Positions 41,720-49,764 are shown, counted from the first letter of the stretch. The stretch: DNA of 64,000 nt from Dehalogenimonas formicexedens (GCF_001953175.1 NZ_CP018258.1:1578210-1642209); one strand, 5' to 3'. The notes: generated by a model from the letters alone, not told the origin. Numbers and translations are program-made.

Positions 41720-42100
41720 ATGAGTAAGAAGATCGGGTTTTTTGCCGGTACGTTTATCGTTCTGATCGCAGTTGGGATATTGGCCGTGCCCGTATTTGCG
41801 GATGATCCGCCAACTAAAACTCCTCCTCCGACCTCCGAGGGGCCGAGGGTCAAGGTGCCGCCGGCAACAACCGATACGCCAAGGGTGAAGGCGCCTCCCG
41901 CAACCACCGACTCACCCAGGATTAAACTACCCCCGACGACTACTGTACCTCCGAGGGTGAAACTGCCGCCCGCGACCATCGCGCCGCCGAGGATAAAAGT
42001 GCCGCCGGCAACTGTCGAACCGCCAAGGGTGAAATTGCCACCGACAACAGCCGATGCGCCCAGGGTAAAAGTGCCTCCTACGGGCGCACCACAGAAATAG
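41720..42100 (+). CDS. Secreted Pro/Lys-rich 12-residue repeat protein
   Basis: A 126-residue protein. The signal peptide runs to about residue 28 (KK start, 17-residue hydrophobic core, VFA-DD cleavage-like site). The mature part is seven tandem 12-residue units of the form PR(V/I)KxPP(A/T)Txxx, ending PPTGAPQK. Each unit has two prolines and two basic residues, implying an extended, positively charged rod outside the cell. There is no anchor motif. I know no family. The repeat is visible in the DNA with 36-base period. Confidence 0.7.
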   Translation: MSKKIGFFAGTFIVLIAVGILAVPVFADDPPTKTPPPTSEGPRVKVPPATTDTPRVKAPPATTDSPRIKLPPTTTVPPRVKLPPATIAPPRIKVPPATVEPPRVKLPPTTADAPRVKVPPTGAPQK

Positions 42101-42264
42101 CCCGTCATCAAGGGCTTGGGATCAATGAATCCGGCTTGAAATCCGGTGGTCATTCGGAAGCAGGAATGAACACAACCTTCCGACGTCCTTTCTAACTGAC
42201 GCCGCGGCTTTGACAACTCCACCCTTAACCTATAAAGTAATCACAATTTTTCGAGGGAGAGAAT

Positions 42265-42504
42265 ATGGCTGGAGCAATCGATTATCAAAAACAGATGTCG
42301 GAGATCGTGTACATCAACCTGCCCGGTCCGGCGGAACCCGAAGCGGGAATGAGCGGCGGCGAACTGCTGCACGGCTTTTTGGCTGGACTACACGACGCGC
42401 CTGACCAGAAAGTCAGGGATTTTGTGAACTACCTGTCGCTCAGATGGAACGTGGTTTACCGTTTCAAAGGGGCGGACGCCTCCAGGAGGATGCCCATCGG
42501 TTAA
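42265..42504 (+). CDS. Small conserved protein, paralogue of 43018 gene
   Basis: A 79-residue soluble protein closely related to the product at 43018: shared IDYQK, LPGPAEPE, GMSGGELLHGFLAGLHD and the ending (LSLRWNVVYRF). It is probably a compact alpha/beta fold. The family is unknown to me. GAGGGAGAG lies upstream of ATG 42265 and a clear terminator follows. Confidence 0.7.
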   Translation: MAGAIDYQKQMSEIVYINLPGPAEPEAGMSGGELLHGFLAGLHDAPDQKVRDFVNYLSLRWNVVYRFKGADASRRMPIG

Positions 42505-42525
42505 GGTTTTCACCTGCAAACTAAG

Positions 42526-42552
42526 AGGGAGCTTGAGAGCTCCCTTTTTTTT
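42526..42552 (+). terminator. Intrinsic terminator
   Basis: AGGGAGCT (42526-42533) and AGCTCCCT (42538-42545) with a TGAG loop, followed by eight T's. Confidence 0.85.
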
Positions 42553-42624
42553 GTATCTAAGATTGGATTGACACCAGAAGTACAATATTATTGTGTTGAC
42601 AATCCCGCCATCTGGAGGGACAGC

Positions 42625-42942
42625 ATGAAGAAGTGGATCGCCCCGGCAACCATTCCAGGCAAAGTGAGCGCGATAGCCATACTGCTTTTCTTCCCGTTGT
42701 TCATCCTGAGCCGGACAATCCGGATCGTCCCCAGGGAAATACCCAGTAATTCGTCTTTCTTCAACGAACCAATCACCGCGACGTTGTTGATACTTGCATG
42801 GGCGGCGGGAACTGCGGCCATGGTTTCCGGAGTGTGGGCTGTCGTCAAAAAGCGGGAACGGGCTGTGCCAGTATTTATGGCGGTTTTCGTAGGTCTTTTC
42901 ATTTTCCTGTTCGGCGCCGGAGAAGTCATCTCGCCCCATTAG
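42625..42942 (+). CDS. Small membrane protein
   Basis: A 105-residue protein with three hydrophobic helices (about 12-32, 47-72 and 80-100). Start ATG 42625 follows GGAGGGA. It lies between the two paralogous small genes at 42265 and 43018. I recognise no family. Confidence 0.6.
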   Translation: MKKWIAPATIPGKVSAIAILLFFPLFILSRTIRIVPREIPSNSSFFNEPITATLLILAWAAGTAAMVSGVWAVVKKRERAVPVFMAVFVGLFIFLFGAGEVISPH

Positions 42943-43017
42943 AGGCAATAAAATCGTTGACACTGCCTTAGGGTGGGAATAGAGTGATGCCAACCAGTTC
43001 GCTAAGGGAGGATTAAT

Positions 43018-43227
43018 ATGGGTACCTCCATCGATTACCAAAAAGTCATGACCGAAATCGTTTGGGTCAATTTGCCAGGCCCAGCAGAACCGGAGCCGGG
43101 GATGACCGGAGGAGAATTGCTGCACGGGTTTCTGGCCGAACTCCACGATACCCCTGATCCCGCGATCAACGTTTTTGTAAACGAGCTGTGTCTGCGCTGG
43201 AATATCCACTACCGGCAGAATCCCTGA
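43018..43227 (+). CDS. Small conserved protein, paralogue of 42265 gene
   Basis: A 69-residue soluble protein sharing about two thirds of its residues with the 42265 product (IDYQK, LPGPAEPEPGM, GGELLHGFLAELHD, LCLRWNIHYR) and lacking its C-terminal tail. GGGAGGA lies upstream. A recent duplication flanking a membrane protein gene is the simplest reading. Function unknown. Confidence 0.7.
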   Translation: MGTSIDYQKVMTEIVWVNLPGPAEPEPGMTGGELLHGFLAELHDTPDPAINVFVNELCLRWNIHYRQNP

Positions 43228-43243
43228 TCTCTATCTAACTGGC

Positions 43244-43924
43244 CTAAACAATTTTCATATAACTGGAAATCAAGGGTATCAAGTCATCGCTCGCCGGTGG
43301 AGTGAAGGCGAGAGACCTGCTCAGTATCATGCAGTCGAAAGACTTGCGTGTTTTGAAATTGTGCCGCGACAAGGTCTTGAATGGGATCCCCAGCCCCCTT
43401 CTCAAAAAATGCCCGGAAGATTCCTCGGCTATGCCAGCTTCGCGTATATTCGATGCTTGATCAGCTTTATGCAGCCTTTTCGGCGGCACCAGGAGGGGAA
43501 TCCAAACCAGAGACCCGATCCAGCCCATGGCAATGGCAAAGGTTAAATAGTTGCCCGAATGGACGTAATCCTCGATGAACGCCGAGCGTTCCGCCGGATC
43601 AATATAAAGCCTGTTTGAAACAAGACGAAGCCCACCCCTTACCGAGAGATCGGGATGGGCATCGACGTGAATGACATCGAACGGGATCTTAAGATCGCCC
43701 GAATCGATTAGGGCTTGCCAGAAACTAAGGACGAGATCGTGGCTTTCGATCACCCGCCCCATTACTGGCGTTTGAGGGGACAACCCACATCTGACCTCCA
43801 GAAAATGCTCAACCCGAGGTCCGGTCCAGGGCCGGTATTCTTCACCGAGTCTCCGGGTTTCAGCCCCTGAATAATAGGCATTTCGATTCAGGAAAAAATC
43901 CAGATCGATATCCAGGCAGCGCAT
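43244..43924 (-). CDS. UPF0489-family protein
   Basis: A 226-residue protein with the UPF0489 signatures: LDIDLDFF at the very start, IHVDAHPDL near residue 86 and YVHSGNYLTFAIAMGW near 122. Paired Asp/His motifs (D-x-D and H-x-D-A-H) resemble the metal sites of the arginase/deacetylase fold, but enzymatic activity in this family is not settled as far as I know. It ends close to and convergent with the small gene at 43018. Confidence 0.8.
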   Translation of the reverse strand: MRCLDIDLDFFLNRNAYYSGAETRRLGEEYRPWTGPRVEHFLEVRCGLSPQTPVMGRVIESHDLVLSFWQALIDSGDLKIPFDVIHVDAHPDLSVRGGLRLVSNRLYIDPAERSAFIEDYVHSGNYLTFAIAMGWIGSLVWIPLLVPPKRLHKADQASNIREAGIAEESSGHFLRRGLGIPFKTLSRHNFKTRKSFDCMILSRSLAFTPPASDDLIPLISSYMKIV

Positions 43925-44173
43925 ATTGTCCTCTGATGATTCAGCCCATCTGTTTAGATTCTATCTCCCATCCTGGGCGGAAACAATGGTTTCAGAATAT
44001 TTTTTCCGGTGCGGCACACTCAGTTCACCAAACGTGCTAAGGTTGATACAAAGATATCGGTAGAAATCAGGCGATCTTTCGATAATCAACGATCTTTGAT
44101 GAGATATGATTCAATTTTTGACTGTCAAAAGGTTTCATGTTTTACCCTAAACGATAAATCGCTTCAAATAGAT

Positions 44174-44233
44174 TTGGCGAAACCTTGATATTTTGGTATA
44201 AAGAAATTAGCAGTCGATGGGCGTGACTGCTAA
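44174..44233 (+). promoter_or_regulatory. hsp20 promoter with CIRCE-like operator
   Basis: TTGGCG (44174-44179) and TATAAA (44197-44202) are 17 bases apart. Over the expected start site, TTAGCAGTC (44207-44215), nine bases, then GACTGCTAA (44225-44233) matches the CIRCE element TTAGCACTC-N9-GAGTGCTAA except for one position in each arm, changed in compensating fashion. HrcA control is inferred. The upstream 43925-44173 is AT-rich and has no gene. Confidence 0.75.
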
Positions 44234-44264
44234 CAAATTGTAATATATAAGGAGGGAAAGGTTT

Positions 44265-44732
44265 ATGGTACTTCAAAGATGGGACCCCTACCGGGAACTC
44301 CGACAGGTGGACAGGACCTTCGACAGGATGTGGCGCAATTTCGGGCTGCAGCCAGCTACGGTTGAACAGTGGGACATCCCGATCGACGTCAAAAAGGTGG
44401 GCGATGAGATTGTAGTCAAGGCTTCATTGCCTGGTGTGAAGGCTGACGAAATCCAGGTCACCGTAGAAGACAACGTCCTGGAACTCAAAGCCGAAAGCTC
44501 TTCGGACACCGAAACCGAAGAATCCGGTTACCTGGTCCGCGAGCGGGCGTTCGGCTCATTCTACCGGGCGCTCAGATTGCCGGAGAGCGTCGACACCGAA
44601 CATATCAGATCGACCTATGAGCACGGGGTTCTGACGGTAACGCTGCCCAAAGCCGAGGAGAAAAAGCGCAAGCAGATCAAGGTCTCCGTTCAAAGCGGCG
44701 GGAAAGTTATAGAGACCGCAGAGAAAAAGTAA
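44265..44732 (+). CDS. Small heat-shock protein Hsp20
   Basis: A 155-residue alpha-crystallin-type chaperone. The N-terminal arm (WDPYRELRQVDRTFDRMWRNF) precedes the alpha-crystallin domain: DIPIDVKKVGDEIVVKASLPGV, VTVEDNVLELKAE, FYRALRLPESVD and the AYEHGVLTVTLPK-type box (STYEHGVLTVTLPKAE). The C-terminal extension lacks a clear I-x-I motif but has IKVSV. It holds unfolding proteins in the cytoplasm. Strong GGAGGGAAAGG site; regulated by the CIRCE-like operator just upstream. Confidence 0.93.
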   Translation: MVLQRWDPYRELRQVDRTFDRMWRNFGLQPATVEQWDIPIDVKKVGDEIVVKASLPGVKADEIQVTVEDNVLELKAESSSDTETEESGYLVRERAFGSFYRALRLPESVDTEHIRSTYEHGVLTVTLPKAEEKKRKQIKVSVQSGGKVIETAEKK

Positions 44733-44758
44733 CCCGAGAAGTTCCCGGTAATTCCCAT

Positions 44759-44789
44759 AAGGAAGCCAGCTCAAAAACCTGGCTTCCTT
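44759..44789 (+). terminator. Intrinsic terminator after hsp20
   Basis: AAGGAAGCCAG (44759-44769) pairs with CTGGCTTCCTT (44779-44789), followed by GTTTT. Confidence 0.8.
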
Positions 44790-44838
44790 GTTTTACATCC
44801 AAGCCGCGGTATCCACCGACCCTAAAAGTTAAAAAGCG

Positions 44839-45234
44839 TCAGGGACTGCTGCCGACTTTATCCGCCGGGCGGAACCTCATGGCCGACCAGGTTTCGTCGA
44901 TCGAAACCAGCGAAACGCCGAGTAAATGGTATTGCTCCATCTCTTTCCAGAGGATATCGCGGTTCAGATCCGTTTTGACCTTTGAGGAACCCTTGGGATA
45001 CGAAATCCAAAGCAATCCGTCGTGTTTCAAGGCTTTTTGTACCTCGGGGATGACCCGCGCCAGGTCTCCGGCGTTTCTCACAAAGACCTGGACAAAATCA
45101 AGGCTTTGACCCGCCGCGCCGGTTAAGCTCTCCGACACGGGAATCGATTCATCGACATATCCAGGCGGCGCATTCAGCACCGCAGCTTTTGTCCCCGACT
45201 TGAACTGGAGTTTTTTAATGACCGAGGCATCCAT
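44839..45234 (-). CDS. DUF3052-family protein
   Basis: A 131-residue soluble protein. The pattern matches DUF3052: KLQFKSGTKAAVLNAPPGY, LDFVQVFVRNAGDL, HDGLLWISYPKGSSK, DLNRDILW and ETWSAMRFRP. Family members are small proteins of unknown function, usually encoded alone. It converges on hsp20 past the shared terminator region. Confidence 0.85.
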   Translation of the reverse strand: MDASVIKKLQFKSGTKAAVLNAPPGYVDESIPVSESLTGAAGQSLDFVQVFVRNAGDLARVIPEVQKALKHDGLLWISYPKGSSKVKTDLNRDILWKEMEQYHLLGVSLVSIDETWSAMRFRPADKVGSSP

Positions 45235-45345
45235 TTACCGCCTCCTTTTTGCCTAACGTAGGCGAATCGATTGTATACGGTAGCGGCTGCCCGGGCAATT
45301 CCGATCGCGATCCCCGAAAAAGAATGAGGTTGAAGCGGAAGCTTT

Positions 45346-45374
45346 TTGTATTTGGGCAACGCGGCCCTTATAAT
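45346..45374 (+). promoter_or_regulatory. Promoter for leader ORF and DMT transporter
   Basis: TTGTAT (45346-45351) and TATAAT (45369-45374) are 17 bases apart. Transcription would start near 45381, only about nine bases before the leader ORF's ATG, leaving almost no 5' untranslated region. Confidence 0.55.
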
Positions 45375-45389
45375 ACCGGAATCATTCCG

Positions 45390-45500
45390 ATGAATAACGT
45401 ACTGGCACCCCGGGAAACAGAAGACTTACATCGTCCCGCAGCAGCGGACGCCGGCACTCTGGCGGCCGTCCCGCGCATCCCCGTTTGCGTCTTCGACTAG
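45390..45500 (+). CDS. Candidate 36-residue leader peptide
   Basis: A short frame from ATG 45390 to TAG 45500 lies between a good promoter and a hairpin that masks the ribosome site of the transporter. Its sequence is not membrane-like and not obviously biased (it has several Ala, Pro and Arg). A ribosome stopping at 45500 would cover the left arm of the hairpin (45504-45513). The arrangement resembles translational attenuation. That the ORF is translated is inference. Confidence 0.35.
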   Translation: MNNVLAPRETEDLHRPAAADAGTLAAVPRIPVCVFD

Positions 45501-45503
45501 CGG

Positions 45504-45542
45504 CCTTTCTAACACCCCACCGCCACCGTAAAGTTAGAAAGG
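45504..45542 (+). promoter_or_regulatory. Hairpin sequestering the transporter ribosome site
   Basis: CCTTTCTAAC (45504-45513) is perfectly complementary to GTTAGAAAGG (45533-45542), with a 19-base loop. The right arm contains the AAAGG used by ATG 45552. No T-run follows, so this is not a terminator; it would hide the ribosome site unless opened. Confidence 0.55.
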
Positions 45543-45551
45543 AAATCTCAC

Positions 45552-46460
45552 ATGTCACCCATCTGGTTTGTTCTGGCATTCTCCACAACGATAATTTCCG
45601 CCCTGGTAACGCTGCTCGACAGCCATTTCATGTCCCGCCGCATGCCGGGGACCAGAGCCTACATGCTTATCTGCGGCGCCTTTCTGCTTCCGGTAAGCAT
45701 CGTCACCCTGATCCTTTTTCCGGTACCCGCCGGAACCGGATTAGCCCCGATCGGGGCTATTACCGGATCAGCGGTCATTACCTCGTTCGCCTCGCTGCTC
45801 ATGATCAACGCGATGAAAAGCCAGGATGTCGCCCGGGTCGCGCCGGTCGTCAGTACGGCGCCGGTTTTTGTAGCCATCCTGGCGACCATTTTCCTCGGCG
45901 AGAGCCTGGGGCTTCAACAGTGGCTGGGCATTGTGGCGGTCATCAGCGGCGCGGTCATAATTTCCTTCAGGTGGGATAGCCGGGGCACCAGTCATTTTCA
46001 TTCCAGGCCTTTTTTCGTGCTCCTTGGCGTAGCGATCATCGCCGCCACCGGCAGTGTGTTCAACAAATTCGGGCTGGAATACATGTCGTACTGGACGTGC
46101 GCCGGCATCGATTTTCTGGTCGCCTCGCTGGTGATACTGGGCCTGTGCCTGAGACGGGATGTGATCGCCAGCCTGAAAGCAATGGCAAATTCCAGGCAGG
46201 CGATAAACCTCACCCTGGTAAATCAGGCGATCGCCACGGCGGCCACGATTATGGCTTTTTGGACGATCCAACTCGGCCCGGTGGCCTTGGCTTCCACAGT
46301 ATTCAACTCGAAGCCGCTGCTGGTCTTTGCGGCCTCGGCGGTAATCGGCCGGTGCGCGCCGGGTTTCATGATCTGCGAAAAACTAAGCGCCAGGGGCTGG
46401 GTGATCAAAGGGGCGGGCACCGCGGCGGTGGTCGGGGGACTGGCCGCGGTGTTCATCTAG
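45552..46460 (+). CDS. EamA/DMT-superfamily transporter
   Basis: A 302-residue membrane protein with ten hydrophobic helices in two EamA halves. The first half ends with ARVAPVVSTAPVFVAILATIFLGESLGLQQWLGI and the second has LGPVALASTVFNSKPLLVFAAS before the final pair. The substrate is unknown; relatives export metabolites or amino acids. Its start is preceded by the hairpin and leader ORF described above. Confidence 0.87.
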   Translation: MSPIWFVLAFSTTIISALVTLLDSHFMSRRMPGTRAYMLICGAFLLPVSIVTLILFPVPAGTGLAPIGAITGSAVITSFASLLMINAMKSQDVARVAPVVSTAPVFVAILATIFLGESLGLQQWLGIVAVISGAVIISFRWDSRGTSHFHSRPFFVLLGVAIIAATGSVFNKFGLEYMSYWTCAGIDFLVASLVILGLCLRRDVIASLKAMANSRQAINLTLVNQAIATAATIMAFWTIQLGPVALASTVFNSKPLLVFAASAVIGRCAPGFMICEKLSARGWVIKGAGTAAVVGGLAAVFI

Positions 46461-46556
46461 CTTAACAATTGCCCGGAAAAATTAGGTAGTTCTACTAATT
46501 GTCGAGCCGCCAGGTCAGCCGTATAATCAGCCAACGCTCTAGACTGGGAGTTGGTC

Positions 46557-46994
46557 ATGATCACCATCGTTATCGCTGACGACCATAAGGTAGTCCGGCA
46601 AGGCCTGCGGACGCTTCTGGAAATGGAACCCGATTTGAAGGTGGTCGGCGAGGCCGCCAATGGTTCTGAGGCGCTGGCGCTTGTCGAGAGCCAGAAGCCG
46701 GACATCCTGGTAACCGATATCAGCATGCCGCCCCCGACCGGTATCGAGCTCGCAAAAACCATCAGACAAAAAGGTTATCCCAGTAAAGTGGTGGTGCTTT
46801 CGATGCACGCCGACGAACCGTTCGTGGTGAGCGCCCTGACCGCCGGGGCTCTCGGTTATGTCCTGAAGGAAGCCGGAGTAGAGTACGTGGTTACCGCCAT
46901 CAGGGAAGCGGCGGCCAACCGCTGTTTCGTCAGCCCGCCGCTGGTCATGCCCATGGAAGTCGCTTCGAACAGCAGCCGCCAAAAGAAGGATTAA
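46557..46994 (+). CDS. Receiver-only NarL-type response regulator
   Basis: A 145-residue protein starting at ATG 46557 with GGGAG upstream. It has a complete receiver: IADDHKVVRQGLRTLLE, phosphoacceptor Asp in ILVTDISMPP (near 53), VVLSMHADE and the Lys in YVLKEAG. The sequence is of the NarL/LuxR class, but the helix-turn-helix that normally follows at residue 150 is missing; the frame ends in a Ser/Lys-rich tail. It is either truncated or a true single-domain regulator. There is no kinase next to it. Confidence 0.85.
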   Translation: MITIVIADDHKVVRQGLRTLLEMEPDLKVVGEAANGSEALALVESQKPDILVTDISMPPPTGIELAKTIRQKGYPSKVVVLSMHADEPFVVSALTAGALGYVLKEAGVEYVVTAIREAAANRCFVSPPLVMPMEVASNSSRQKKD

Positions 46995-47011
46995 GAAAAG
47001 GAGAGAGACAC

Positions 47012-47419
47012 ATGGCAGTCAAGATTCCCCAGGAACTCCAGGAATTCATGAAAGGCAAACAGGGTTGGGTGGCGACTTCATCGAAGGCAGGGGTACCCAA
47101 CGTTTCGATAAAAGGGTCGCTCAGGCTCCTGGACGACGAGCACCTCGTCTTTGCCGATCTCTTCTCAATGAAGACCCGCAAGAATTTGAGCGAAAATCCG
47201 GTGGCGGCGATCATGGTCTTCGAAGAGGCCTCGAAACGTGGCTATATGTTCAAGGGAGCGACCGAGCAGATCGGAAGCGGCCCGTTATATGATCAAACGG
47301 CCGAGGCTATCCACAAGGCTATGCCCCAACTGCCGGCCCCGAAGTATGTGGTTAAAGTGACCGTCGAATCCATCTGGAACCAGTCTTCCGGACCGGACGG
47401 CGGGAAACAGATCGCGTAG
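47012..47419 (+). CDS. Pyridoxamine 5'-phosphate oxidase-like flavoprotein
   Basis: A 135-residue split-barrel protein. MKGKQGWVATSSKAGVPNVS then EHLVFADLFSMKTRKNLSENPVAAIMVF is the FMN-binding pattern of PNPOx-like proteins. It may bind FMN or F420 and act as a small redox enzyme; the substrate is unknown. A GGAGAG site lies upstream. It follows the receiver gene by 17 bases. Confidence 0.85.
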   Translation: MAVKIPQELQEFMKGKQGWVATSSKAGVPNVSIKGSLRLLDDEHLVFADLFSMKTRKNLSENPVAAIMVFEEASKRGYMFKGATEQIGSGPLYDQTAEAIHKAMPQLPAPKYVVKVTVESIWNQSSGPDGGKQIA

Positions 47420-47475
47420 CCACAGGCGGGTAAAACTGAGGGTAGCCTGCAACGCACCCTCAGCTCTCTCGGCGC

Positions 47476-47892
47476 CTATTTTTGGGGGCTTACGGCGACA
47501 GCGTTCGGCGGGGGCACCATCAGGAAGGGCTTGCAGCTGAAATTGGCATACAGGTTGGACATCCAACCGGCATCGCTTTCCATGTAGTGGTCCGGCCATT
47601 TGGCTTTATCGATCCCGGGAGCCGTTTCCAGGGTTTGTCGTGAGAAATTACCGATGAACTTGTGCTGTTCCGGGGACCAGCAGAGCGCCTCCCAGGGGAT
47701 GCCCAGCCATTTATCGGTGAAACCCAGGGTGCCGCCGAAGGCTACCACCGCGTACATGATCCTGCCCGAGGCAGCGTCGATCATGAAATCCTGGACCTGT
47801 CCCAGATCCTCGTTCTTGTCATTGGTGATGTCGAAATCAGTCAGCCTCCTGGCCGGGATCAAGTTCATTTCCATGTTGATTGCTCCTCTCAT
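47476..47892 (-). CDS. PRC-barrel domain protein
   Basis: A 138-residue protein. Residues 8-85 fit the PRC-barrel: DFDITNDKNEDLGQVQDFMIDAASGRIMYAVVAFGG, then IPWEALCW. PRC barrels occur in ribosome maturation factor RimM and as small stress-linked proteins. The C-terminal part has a short Tyr/Asp/Met-rich region. Function unknown. The 300 bases between it and the tRNA (47893-48189) hold no gene I can support. Confidence 0.82.
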   Translation of the reverse strand: MRGAINMEMNLIPARRLTDFDITNDKNEDLGQVQDFMIDAASGRIMYAVVAFGGTLGFTDKWLGIPWEALCWSPEQHKFIGNFSRQTLETAPGIDKAKWPDHYMESDAGWMSNLYANFSCKPFLMVPPPNAVAVSPQK

Positions 47893-48192
47893 AAATTTCA
47901 GTCGGGAAAGACTAAAGACAATAATAATTAAGTAGTCTGTTCAGCCGGTACGCCGAAAACCATGGTCAACCCTCCTCAGCAAGCCCGAAATCCTGTCGCC
48001 AATACAACTATACTCCGGGTTCGGCGGGTTCCAATCCGTAACATCACCTATTTTCGGGGGAGAAGGCTACTGATGTTTTGGAAAATCAGGTTATTGGAGA
48101 GTTCGTTCACGTGCCGGGGAACAGAGGGAGGAAGGGGTTCCGGATCCAGTCATGACAACCGGTCGAGTGGATAAAGTTGGGGTGAGAAATGG

Positions 48193-48266
48193 TAGCGCAT
48201 ACGGGATTCGAACCCGTGATCTCTGCCTTGAGAGGGCAGCGTCCTAGGCCGCTAGACGAATGCGCC
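48193..48266 (-). tRNA. tRNA-Glu (anticodon CTC), integration target
   Basis: A 74-nt cloverleaf on the minus strand: acceptor GGCGCAT/ATGCGCT, D-arm TCTAGCGGCCTAGGA, anticodon stem CTGCC/GGCAG around CTCTCAA (anticodon CTC), and T-arm ACGGGTTCGAATCCCGT. CCA follows directly in the DNA (48190-48192), unlike the TTC isoacceptor at 29.8 kb. The first 23 nt are also the last codons of the serine recombinase gene. Confidence 0.93.
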
Positions 48267-49764
48267 GCGAGGAATCTGGCTGCCGACTCAGGACGGGTTC
48301 CGTACCTTTACCCCGGGAGGAGATCAAGGCAAAAGGCGGGTTCAACTCAAATCCGGCAATCTTACCATCGCGAACCCTTACCTGTTTGAACACCGTTTCA
48401 CAGAGCAAGCGCCGGTTGTTATTATCGCCATTTTCGAATAACAAGTCAAACTTACTGGCAAGCTCCAAAGCTATTTCAAAGTCACCCCTTATCAGGCCGC
48501 GCCGCGTGCTTACAGTGGTTAGGAGGTCCCTGAGATTGGCCCTTTCGGCCTCGATGCGTGTCCGGTGTTCCCTATAGTCTTCTTTTGAGACGTCCTCCTC
48601 CAAGAGCATCTCCTGGAGGTGATTTTCCATCCGATCCAATTTCAGAAGCCGCTGCCTGGCCCGCTCCAATTCTTCATCCCCGTTGTTTTCGGCGGCAAAC
48701 CATTTGCTGAGTTGCACTTCAAGTTCAACTTTCCCCTCTTCGGTTATGGTGATGTCTTTGATGACTTCGAAAAGCTGGCCATCGATATCGCGGGTATTGT
48801 AGAAGATCTGACTGCCATTGACCCTTCCCTTGGTGCGGTAGTAGCTGATCTTCTTCTTCGGATGCGTCTCAACAAAGCAAGGTGTGGCGGTGTCATCGGA
48901 GTACAACAGCCCCCGCAGAAGATAGGTGTGGCGCTGGGTGCGTTGCTTGTAGTTATCATGTGATCTCAGGATCACATTTACCGTGGCGAAAGTATCGGCC
49001 TCGGTAAGAGCCTCGTGATTGCCTTTGTTAGGCATGTCGCCCTTCTTAAGCCAAGTCTCCCCAAGATAAAAGCGGTTGTGAAAGACAAAACTCCAGAGAC
49101 CGCTTGAAATACGAAAGCCTTTCCGGCTGCGATAGCCCTGACTATAAACGTAGTCCGCCCACTCTTTTATGGTCCATTTCCCCGAAGCCATCTCCCTGAA
49201 GGCCCTGGTTACGAGAGGGCCGAGTTCGGGATCAACTTCGATCCAGGCACTGCTTTTGTCATGCTTATTGAGATATCCGAGGGGCGCCAGTTTCGGCCAA
49301 CCGCCTTGCTCAACCTTCTCTTTAAGTCCCTTTCTGGCTTCAACAGCCAGATTCTTTGAATACCAGGTGCTGATGATCTGCATCATCCGCCGGCCGATGT
49401 AACCGGCTGGCGTGGAGGCATCCCCCGGCTCGCTGACGCTCTCGAGACTTATGCTGAGTTCTTCCAGTTCTTTCTCATAAACAACGAAGTCATAGTCATT
49501 TCGAGCGAAACGGTCGAATTTGTGAACGAGTATTATGTCAATTTCTCGTGCCCGGGCAGCGCTGATCATTTTCTGGAATTCGGTGCGCTTATCGGTGCGG
49601 GCGCTCTCACCGGCATCGACGTACTCCTTGACCACCTCCCAGCCGTTACCCTTGGCATGATAGCGGCACCTTTCAAGCTGAAATGGAATGGAGAGGTCCC
49701 GTTCCGCTTGCTCCTCGGTGGAAACCCTGGCGTAGATAGCGACCCTTTTGACATCACCGCTCAT
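48244..49764 (-). CDS. Large serine recombinase (integrase)
   Basis: A 506-residue recombinase. The resolvase catalytic domain starts AIYARVSTEEQAERD with the nucleophilic Ser in YARVST. Arg residues follow in DKFDRFARND, then a recombinase domain (KWTIKEWADYVYSQGYRSRKG, SSGLWSFVFHNRFYLGE). The zinc-ribbon region (LLRGLLYSDDTATPCF) has lost most of the usual cysteines. A coiled coil follows (about 370-430). I start at ATG 49764, which has GGAGG upstream and overlaps the ImmA-like stop (ATGA). The C-terminal codons lie within tRNA-Glu, so integration at this tRNA is the natural reading. Confidence 0.92.
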   Translation of the reverse strand: MSGDVKRVAIYARVSTEEQAERDLSIPFQLERCRYHAKGNGWEVVKEYVDAGESARTDKRTEFQKMISAARAREIDIILVHKFDRFARNDYDFVVYEKELEELSISLESVSEPGDASTPAGYIGRRMMQIISTWYSKNLAVEARKGLKEKVEQGGWPKLAPLGYLNKHDKSSAWIEVDPELGPLVTRAFREMASGKWTIKEWADYVYSQGYRSRKGFRISSGLWSFVFHNRFYLGETWLKKGDMPNKGNHEALTEADTFATVNVILRSHDNYKQRTQRHTYLLRGLLYSDDTATPCFVETHPKKKISYYRTKGRVNGSQIFYNTRDIDGQLFEVIKDITITEEGKVELEVQLSKWFAAENNGDEELERARQRLLKLDRMENHLQEMLLEEDVSKEDYREHRTRIEAERANLRDLLTTVSTRRGLIRGDFEIALELASKFDLLFENGDNNNRRLLCETVFKQVRVRDGKIAGFELNPPFALISSRGKGTEPVLSRQPDSSRRIRLAA

